From: Bimastos eiseni
Taxonomy: Eukaryota; Annelida; Clitellata; Crassiclitellata; Lumbricidae
Direction: 5' to 3'
DNA: 64,000 nt
Assembly: GCA_959347315.1 (NCBI GenBank)
Contig: OY365811.1
Coordinates: 41,606,919-41,670,918 of the forward strand
Shown here: positions 58,801 through 64,000 of the stretch, piece by piece
Numbering within the stretch: the first letter of the stretch is position 1
Layout: each line of letters begins with the position of its first letter
The notes under the pieces: generated by a model
What the model was told of the DNA's origin: nothing
Databases searched by the model: none
Seen by the model: the letters and a program-made list of their open reading frames with translations, nothing else
Translations under genes and position numbers: made by a program

Positions 58801-60684
58801 ACAAAGGCAACAATTGACCTCCTCATTTCTCCATGCTTGGGACCAATGTTCCATCTGCTGTGCACATGTGTAGCCTGCAAGGCAAGAATTTAGTGTGTGC
58901 ACACAAATGCTTTTATGAAAGTACGTAAGTCGAGTCTCCTAGCCTGCTGCAGCCTACCTTACTCCAGATACTTTGGTTTCTTGGCTGATACATCTCATTT
59001 ATTTTAGACAAGGGATTTTTTTCTTAGGCCATCAGACCATATTACCATTGACATTTAGATAAGGTCTTCATTTAACTATCGCATTCAGCTTCGATCTGCG
59101 CACAAAACTGTGAACCATTGTAAAAATGTTGCACACACTATTTCCACAAAATTAGACAGAACATTGTTTGTGACTGGCACTAGAGGCAGAGTTAGTTAAC
59201 GGGTTCATGGGCATGTTGTAGGCAGTTGATATTCAACCACAGGCAGAGCCTAGTCGAGCAGCTGAAGGCAGAATCCGACCCGGCCATGACCCTTCACCTG
59301 GCTGTGACCCTTCTGGTACTCATCCAGGCTCAGTGTATGGTCTATGCCCCGGGTCGTTGCGTGCCCCAGATCGTGGCATTTCTTAAGGATCGACTGCCAA
59401 TTGATCAGCACGCTATCCTTGTACAATTCCAGGGTAAGGATTTCTTTAGAGTGGTTTCTTCTTCTTCTTATGCACTTGGTCGCTCATAAAATCATCAACA
59501 TATTCTTCAGCCTGTTTATCTAGTTGTGCAATAAGCTTAGTCAATCTATTCATGCAATCAATTCGGTTGATCAATTATTGCTATCTTTTTTGCTATGTAA
59601 TCATGCAATCTATTCATTCTATCAATTTATGCAATCTATTCATTCTATCAATTTATGCAATCTATTCATTCTATCAATTTATGCAATCTATGCATTTTTT
59701 TAGTTGGTTATTACAAAGATTGCTGTAATACAATAAGAAATATTGTTTTTGTCTTCAAGATAAACTGATCTCTGTGTGTTTATATAAATCATTAAGGACA
59801 AATGGTTGTACCAGTTTTAAGTAAGAAAACAGGAGCACTTTCCATGGTCTTCGTTTGTAGTTAAGAAGGCATTGCAGTCCTTGTGTATTGTATTATGCTG
59901 GTCTGGCGATGGATTTTAAACATAGCCATAACATTTCTTTCAACCATTATTTTCTGGTCTGATTCCTTCAATTTTCATTCATTTTGACCTTTTTTTCAAT
60001 TCAAGTAGTAGTAAATGCCATATGTTACCTATTTCGCATGATTTTCTGGTCCAATAAATGGCGAATAACTTCCGTTCCGTTACCTACTAGAGACAAAACA
60101 ACTATTTATAATCTCTCAAATGTTTACTACCATCTCATTCCAATGGTAATGGTGGTTGAAACATGACTTTCACTGTTGCCATTCCCGCCATCTGGAACTC
60201 TCTACCGCCTCATGTCCGCAACTCTCTCAGTGAGTCTGTCTTTCGCTCAAACCTGATAGCCTACCTCTGGAAGTCTGCCTATGGCTCTTAATGGTTGCCC
60301 GGCTTCAAGGTGCACTTTTGAACTTTCTGTAAGGAGGGCATTTGATCAAATTACAGTTGTATTGTATGACTTACCATTTCCAGTGTGGTAATTTCCTTGC
60401 TTGTGATACCTTACTTCCTTTTCCATTTCATTCTGGTAATTGTGATTACTGTGTACTTTAGCTTTTACCTTTTTTACTGTAACGTATCACATCATCAGCA
60501 TCTTCTTTCAGAACTGGTCATGAAACAACTGAAGAAGGCGGGTGATGCATCTGCCTCAGCAGCTCAGGGATCGGAGGATGGGGACAAGGATAAGGACGTC
60601 TCAGAGACCCTCAGGGACCTACTGCCAAAGGTCAAGGACATTGCCATGCAGTCGAAGCGTGTTGGGGGTTCCCAGGACGAATAG
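47269..60684 (+). CDS. UFL1: E3 UFM1-protein ligase 1, complete (17 coding exons, 796 aa)
   Basis: Exons: 47269-47342, 47751-47896, 48544-48670, 49055-49169, 49671-49801, 50492-50550, 51585-51731, 52700-52875, 53690-53860, 54735-54870, 55561-55813, 56487-56653, 57006-57133, 57563-57646, 58257-58348, 59222-59433, 60512-60684. All join in frame to 2391 nt; human UFL1 is about 794 aa. Recognisable pieces are the N-terminal [15 protein letters not shown] helix, the winged-helix segments ([18 protein letters not shown]), [14 protein letters not shown], a charged linker (about residues 410-470, KKDQRRKK to DEDSDDEE), [13 protein letters not shown] and APGRCVPQI. In known systems UFL1, with DDRGK1 and CDK5RAP3 at the ER, moves UFM1 from UFC1 to targets such as ribosomal uL24. 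Exon 13 ends GAG|GCAAGT, a GC-AG intron. The start is the first ATG, shortly after an in-frame TAA. Confidence in identity is near certain; a few exon edges are inferred by homology from memory. Confidence 0.96.
48385..48543 (+). repeat. Tandem decoy copies of the UFL1 exon 3 acceptor
   Basis: Three degenerate copies of the last bases of intron 2 plus the start of exon 3 precede the real acceptor. Each has TTTTGAATRYAG then GTCNNGTCAATCT. Pseudo-exon starts fall at 48392, 48434 and 48486, and the true start is 48544. Splicing to the 48434 or 48486 copies would introduce in-frame stops. Confidence 0.85.
48705..48965. repeat. Minisatellite GGTGCTCGATAGTGTAGTTGAG in UFL1 intron 3
   Basis: About ten imperfect copies of a unit near 22 bp, centred on CTCGATAGTGTAGT, fill most of the intron. 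Confidence 0.9.
49180..49600. repeat. Self-complementary tandem repeat in UFL1 intron 4
   Basis: Units of ATCTAATCTTAGATAATC and TCATTATCTAATC repeat over about 420 bases. TTAGATAATCT and AGATTATCTAA-type words are mutual complements, so long foldback structures are possible. Confidence 0.9.
49802..50190. repeat. (TCTG)n / TCTGTTTG microsatellite in UFL1 intron 5
   Basis: The repeat begins at the exon 5 donor itself (AAG|GTCTGTCGG), so the 5' splice site is the first unit. It runs as TCTG, then GTGTTTG variants, then regular TCTCTCTGTTTGTCTG units. Confidence 0.92.
50930..51110. repeat. TTACAACTAAGTTGTAATTG palindromic tandem repeat
   Basis: About eight copies of a unit near 20 bp, of the form TGTGTTACAACTAAGTTGTAA, lie in UFL1 intron 6. 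TTACAAC and GTTGTAA make each unit a foldback. A looser relative of the repeat lies at 52340-52505 in intron 7. Confidence 0.9.
51345..51500. repeat. GCCCCAGACAAAATT tandem repeat
   Basis: About eleven imperfect copies of a 14-15 bp unit, CCCCAGAYAAAATT, lie in UFL1 intron 6. On the - strand they give a repetitive Trp/Gly-rich frame that is an artefact. Confidence 0.9.
52080..52215 (-). mobile_element. tRNA-derived SINE with clear A and B boxes
   Basis: On the - strand, GTGGCTGATCGGTTAGAGCA fits the A box and GGGTTCGACTCTC fits the B box, with tRNA-like spacing. The anticodon arm does not form a credible cloverleaf, and GTGTGTGGCACG flanks the head. It lies in UFL1 intron 7. A fragment of the same family lies at 12175-12205. 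Confidence 0.7.
52930..53030. repeat. (GT)n microsatellite in UFL1 intron 8
   Basis: About 100 bases of TGTG with TATG interruptions, ending in TCTGTCTG. It starts some 50 bases after the exon 8 donor. Confidence 0.95.
53096..53585. mobile_element. MITE-like element with about 50-bp terminal inverted repeats
   Basis: The left end contains GCGTCACCCTCCTCC and GGTACTGGCACTGTCGG. The right end, read in reverse complement, contains GCGTCACCCTCCTAA and GGGACTGACACTGTCAG. The outer right flank reads GTTTCAGTTTAACGACATCA in reverse. No transposase. It lies in UFL1 intron 8. Single ends of the same family recur at 57160-57395, 57970-58045 and 58790-59180. Confidence 0.75.
54080..54205 (+). mobile_element. 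LINE ORF2 C-terminal scrap
   Basis: A frame reads [15 protein letters not shown], then a shifted SLSRFLKTYF-like piece. This is the WNSLP...FKxxLKTYLF block at the C-terminus of CR1/L2-type LINEs. It lies in UFL1 intron 9. Confidence 0.55.
54240..54500 (+). mobile_element. tRNA-derived SINE, best preserved copy
   Basis: The head has GACGGATAAGACACTGGC and GCGAGTTCGATTCCCTC (B box). The body has TTCGCTAGGCGG, GCCTTGCATGGCTGCC and TTAAATTCGATTGTACTC, ending CATGCTGCAGCGATG. Partial copies are at 4775, 12435 and 46545. It lies in UFL1 intron 9. Confidence 0.75.
56210..56486 (+). repeat. Tandem copies of the UFL1 exon 12 acceptor region
   Basis: CATGCAACTGTTGTYCAG followed by GTTNCTGATTTT occurs near 56270 and 56430. 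A further ATCCATGCAACTGTTGAT copy lies near 56350. The real acceptor is TGCAACTGTTGTTTAG before 56487. The true splice site is thus the last unit of a degenerate tandem repeat. Confidence 0.75.
56700..56870. repeat. (TTCATTCG)n microsatellite in UFL1 intron 12
   Basis: Degenerate TTCATTCGTTCGTTTG units run for about 170 bases. Confidence 0.9.
57160..57395. mobile_element. Two direct copies of a MITE end in the UFL1 GC-AG intron
   Basis: GTTTCAGYTTAAYGATRCTGTG...GTYGCCCTCCTCCAT...GACTGRCA occurs twice in the same orientation, near 57167-57260 and 57283-57385. It matches the right terminus of the element at 53096-53585 in reverse. Confidence 0.65.
57970..58045. mobile_element. MITE terminus fragment in UFL1 intron 14
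   Basis: TTTGCCTCCTTCTTTCTGTA followed by GGCTTGGGACTGGCACTG matches the terminus of the family at 53096-53585. Three tandem copies of AGGTTTATTAATATAAAT follow at about 58076-58130. Confidence 0.6.
58844..59166. mobile_element. hAT-type element nested inside a MITE end
   Basis: The ends are CAATGTTCCATCTGC and AGACAGAACATTG. The flanking octamers CTTGGGAC and TTTGTGAC match at six of eight bases. Internal words (AAGAATTTAGTGTG, TTTTAGACAA, CTGCGCACAAA) match the element at 15647-16055, so they are one family. Joining the flanks restores the MITE word CTTGGGAC|TGGCACT, so this element inserted into an older MITE. It lies in UFL1 intron 15. Confidence 0.7.
59600..59700. repeat. 26-bp tandem repeat in UFL1 intron 16
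   Basis: Three to four copies of TCTATCAATTTATGCAATCT plus ATTCAT. Confidence 0.85.
60165..60300 (+). mobile_element. LINE ORF2 C-terminal end
   Basis: An open frame reads [20 protein letters not shown], then [19 protein letters not shown], then stop. This is the typical C-terminal block of CR1/L2-type LINE polyproteins. It lies in UFL1 intron 16. Confidence 0.75.
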
Positions 60685-61644
60685 CCTAGGACAGTGTTAA
60701 CAGGAGGGGTTCGTTTCAAGGCCTGAGGGCATGGCGTCTCTGGGAGGCAGTTCAACAAGCACTTTTTATAGGTTTGTAGAGCATTGCATTTGTGGTAGGC
60801 AAGGGGCAAGTTATTTTGATGAGCAAGGTGTGAGGTCATAATCTTTGCTATTCAAGGTGTGTCCTTGCTAGGTAGCAAGTGATGTGTTTTTGCTGGGCAT
60901 TGGGAAGTTAGTGTGACAGGCAGGGAGAAACGGAATGACCAAAATGTGGAGATTCACCGATATATTCAGTGATGTCTATTGTAATCTGTTAATGCTATAA
61001 TTTACTGAAGTTGGTTGCGGAATATTCGGAATAACAGTGCTACAATCGTTCTTGTAGTTCATTCATTCATTCATATATTTATATTGCTATCTTTCTAGGT
61101 AGCTACTCAAAGCGCTCCCAACTCAAAAGCGCTCCCAACTCAAAAGCGCTCCCAACTCCAGCCCGAACAAAAAGATAAGTTTTCAAATGGCCGTAAAATA
61201 TACCACTGCACGTTTGAAAGGCAAGCAGCGACATCTCCACTCGAATGCGAAGCGCAGGGCACCAGTCTATTCACGAGCGCTGCTTCAAAATGGGAGCAGA
61301 CGTATTGAAGAAGGCCAATATGAAATGCAACTGAGAAATTTGCTCTTTTGTTCACTGGAGGATTCTACCACTAACTCACGAGAAAATGTCGGCATCAGCT
61401 CATTGTTAGAAATTTCCTCTCGTGCTGATCATATAAAATATGTCACTGTTTTGCATGAACTGCATGACAACTTGACAAGAATGCATGAGAGATTATAGCC
61501 GCACAACTTAACGACAGAACACTATTTGAAAATTATCATCACTGGCTTAATCAATTTGAAACAATCAATCAATCTCGTTTATTCGAACCCAACTTTACAA
61601 TCTCACAGCTTACTACAACAGTGACAATTTCATTCATTTGTTAC
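60685..61644. other. UFL1 3' flank with a LINE-tail relic
   Basis: The first 350 bases are presumably the UFL1 3' untranslated region. No AATAAA was found close to the stop. From about 61085, three tandem copies of AAAGCGCTCCCAACTC occur. The - strand then reads a WYILRPFENLSF-like frame, which fits a LINE 3' end. The 103-codon + frame at 61187-61498 overlaps this relic and has no recognised domain. Confidence 0.5.
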
Positions 61645-62040
61645 GAAGATTTATATAGCGCCTCTACTAATCAGGAGCGCTCCCGACCCCGGCACGGCAA
61701 CAGTTTTAGGGCGAGTATAACCGGAGTCTGAGTGGACTCATGGCGGGCGGCAACCGCAACGCAAATGGGAGCTTGTTCCAGAGCGAGGTGCCAACTACTG
61801 GGAAGGTATGATTCTGTTTAGTAGTTGTAGGCCTAGGCTACGGGCAAATGAGACACTGAGCAGGCCTGCATTCAGGCCCGCCGCTCTCCGCTCAGTAGAG
61901 CCAAATTTCGGAATGCGTCCGACAAGATGTGCAGCAGAACGCAGGACCCGCTCGAGACACCGCAAACGCCCAGCTGGAAGGCCTGAGTGAGCAACAGTAA
62001 TCCAGTCGGGTTGTGATGAAAGCGTGATGACAATGTATGG
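61645..62040 (-). mobile_element. LINE 3' end of the TATATAGCGCC family
   Basis: On the - strand the frames yield HAFITTRLDYC, the reverse-transcriptase C-terminal block 'HAFVTSRLDYCNSLL'. After shifts they yield PVVGTSLWNKLPFALR (the WNSLP block). The sequence ends GGAGCGCTCCTGATTAGTAG followed by AGGCGCTATATAAAT. This ties the dispersed TTTATATAGCGCCTCT motif to a LINE 3' terminus. Confidence 0.75.
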
Positions 62041-62844
62041 ATGTAACTGAATTCAATATGAAAAGCTGAATTTGTATAAAAATGAAGCTTCCTAGTACAT
62101 GTGGGCCTAGGTATAGGCCTATAGGGCCTCCACGTAACCTATTAGCTAGAAGGCTCTGTCAATGCAAAATCGGCGATAATGAACTGCTTTGAAACGAGTG
62201 TGAGAGTTGTTCCCAGTAAAAAGTAGACTCCCATTATTATGATGAACGGTTGAGCGCTACAAAGTGTCTGAATAAGTAGATACTGGTGCGTATTTAACAT
62301 AGAAAACTGGATTTAAGTGGCAAACAAACTGACGCTCTGTACAGAAATCATAAAAGACCGACGTCTGCCTGTAATGCTTCTAAATGGTTGTGCAGAGAGG
62401 TTCGATGGCTATGTCCTTTCCAAGCAGAAATAAACCGATAGATCTGTCGGTGTGTTGATTGGGAGAAGATTGGAGTTGAGAGATGTTTTGCCGACGTCGT
62501 CGATGACAGAGATCCGGTTTGAGGCAGAAAACACCTGGATTTAATAATCGTCATGCCTACCTACTTACACTTTGGCGCCTATATAATATCTCACTCTTAC
62601 GCTTATATATAATATCTTGGCGAAGGATTCGTCGACGTATACAGAGGTCTATACGTCATATTACGATTATATATAATAATAACGTGTAGTTTATGTACAC
62701 CTAAATGTTAACATTTATACATGTAGGCCCATACCTTGTAATTATGCAAACGCTGCTGAAACTATGGCTCAGGCTACATGTATTATGTGTGTAATTGTAT
62801 ATTACACCTATGCATGTATATGTATATATGTATGTATGTATATG
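62041..62844. other. Unassigned sequence
   Basis: I see no gene. TATAGGCCTATAG lies at 62112, and AT-rich dinucleotide runs lie at 62580-62680 and 62810-62840. Confidence 0.4.
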
Positions 62845-63179
62845 TAGCAACGTATGGTTGTGAGGCGTGGACAATAAAGAAAGAAGAAGAGAAACGTATA
62901 CAAGCATTTGAGAACAAGTGCATGAGGAAACTGCTCAGAATTCCATGGACAGCAATGGTGACAATGGTGTATCAAATGGCGAAAGTTGACAGCAAACTGT
63001 TGGGCCACATCAAATCCATAAAACTGCGGTACTTCGGGCACATCGTAAGACAGACTAAAGACATTATTGAGAACAGTGTGATGTTGGGTATAGTGGAAGG
63101 AAGCCGAAGTTGTGGAAGACCCAGAATCTGCTGGTTTGACAATGTCATGACGTGGACTGGTTTAAGAGGCACAAGTTGA
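62845..63179 (+). mobile_element. LINE ORF2 C-terminal fragment (YGCEAW type)
   Basis: An open frame of about 110 codons carries YGCEAWTIKKEEEKRIQAFE, then KCMRKLLRIPW, KLRYFGHIVRQ and GRPRICWFDNVMTWTG. This is the C-terminal region of endonuclease/reverse-transcriptase LINEs found in many invertebrates ('YGCETWT...KCLRxILxIxW...GHVxR'). It is a different family from the CR1/jockey pieces. It looks 5'-truncated. Confidence 0.85.
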
Positions 63180-64000
63180 ATGAACATCGTACGAGACAGA
63201 AAGCATTGGACATCACTTTCCCATTCATGTTGTCAACCGTCACGAAGCGACGATGACGATGTGACATGACATGACATGTACATATATAATATTTAATTAT
63301 ATAGAGTCTATAGAAATATATATATATCCCTACATTTGTTATGATATGTAGTTGTATATTTGGACACTATTTGTCCAAATAGCATTATGTGTAGGATCTT
63401 AGGATGGTAGGCGAATACATGTTGGCCTAGGCCCTACATTCTAGTCTGAAGGAACTGTTATCTCCAGAATAGGCTAAGCTGAAGCTAAGAAAATGAAGTG
63501 GCTAACGCTTCATGGTTTATACCCATGGCTGGTCCTCCTGGGCTCGTTAATTAAGGAACCGCTGCTTCATTCTGTATTGATGAATAGCCGTGCAGCTATT
63601 TTGAATATTCATTCAAAGAAAAGATCTGATAGGCCTACGTATAGTACCTAAGACTTAGTTGTATAAGAGACTTTTAAAGTTCGCTGAGAACCGGAATTTT
63701 CACGTGCTTCGGAAGTCCCTAAGAACGGTAAGCTTAGGGAATACTGTAAAGATTCCAATCATAAGCTTACACAACGTCTATTGACAAGGATTTCGTTGAT
63801 GTAGTCTTATGGCACGCTGCTTGTAATGTATTGTTATGTGATCAAGCATTTATATAGCGCCGCTACAATCAGCAGCGCCATCAACGGACTTATATTTCGA
63901 ACAACTTGCATCACCTATTATGATACAAAAATTGTGCTTTTTCTGTGGTGGACTCGACTGCGTGTGCTTGGAATGGCCTCCCACTGGATCTGCGACTCTA
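63180..64000. other. Right edge, no gene seen
   Basis: At 63476-63535 there is a copy of the GCTAAGAAAATGAAGTGGCTAA repeat also seen in UFL1 introns. At 63845-63890 TTTATATAGCGCCGCTACAA is another LINE 3'-end relic. A short inverted repeat, GGACACTATTTGTCC, is near 63361. The rest holds nothing I can name. Confidence 0.5.

Noticed and set aside
61187..61498. A 103-codon frame after UFL1
   Set aside because: It overlaps a LINE 3'-end relic read in reverse, and no domain was seen.

Overview
This is animal nuclear DNA. It holds spliced genes with GT-AG introns, a high load of LINE, SINE and hAT-type debris, and many microsatellites. The organism is probably a marine invertebrate deuterostome. 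An echinoderm is my best guess, but it rests only on repeat style, the abundant palindrome TAGGCCTA and the CYP2 expansion. No species marker is visible.

Left two thirds (1-42,900): a head-to-tail array of CYP2-clan cytochrome P450 genes, all on the + strand. The order is the last exon of a gene entering from the left (A, 239-435), then five complete-looking five-exon genes: B (3038-8570), C (13164-17016), D (20905-27849), E (31149-35346) and F (38843-42870). A dead orphan exon 2 (38157-38271) lies between E and F. In all five genes exon 2 is 122 nt, exon 4 is 133 nt, and the intron phases are 2, 1, 0, 1. Conceptual products are 492-516 residues with a membrane anchor, a Pro-rich hinge, an I-helix, ExxR, PERF and the heme-Cys loop. 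A/B and D/E are the closest pairs. The D and E copies also share 3' flanks, including a reverse-transcriptase fossil. F is the most divergent.

Middle (43,300-47,268): an intronless DHHC palmitoyltransferase gene, ZDHHC24-like, on the - strand (44415-45305). It is head-to-head with the next gene across about 2 kb.

Right (47,269-60,684): the complete gene for UFL1, the E3 ligase of the UFM1 (ufmylation) pathway. I reconstructed 17 coding exons totalling 2391 nt (796 residues), against about 794 residues in human UFL1. One intron appears to be GC-AG. Two acceptors sit at the end of tandem copies of themselves. The introns are filled with minisatellites, tRNA-derived SINEs, a MITE family and a nested hAT element. 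The last 3.3 kb holds only LINE fragments and unassigned sequence.

The P450s are ER-anchored monooxygenases, probably for xenobiotic or lipid oxidation. ZDHHC24-like and UFL1 are unrelated housekeeping membrane and ER genes that happen to be neighbours. I see no CRISPR array, rRNA or functional tRNA gene.
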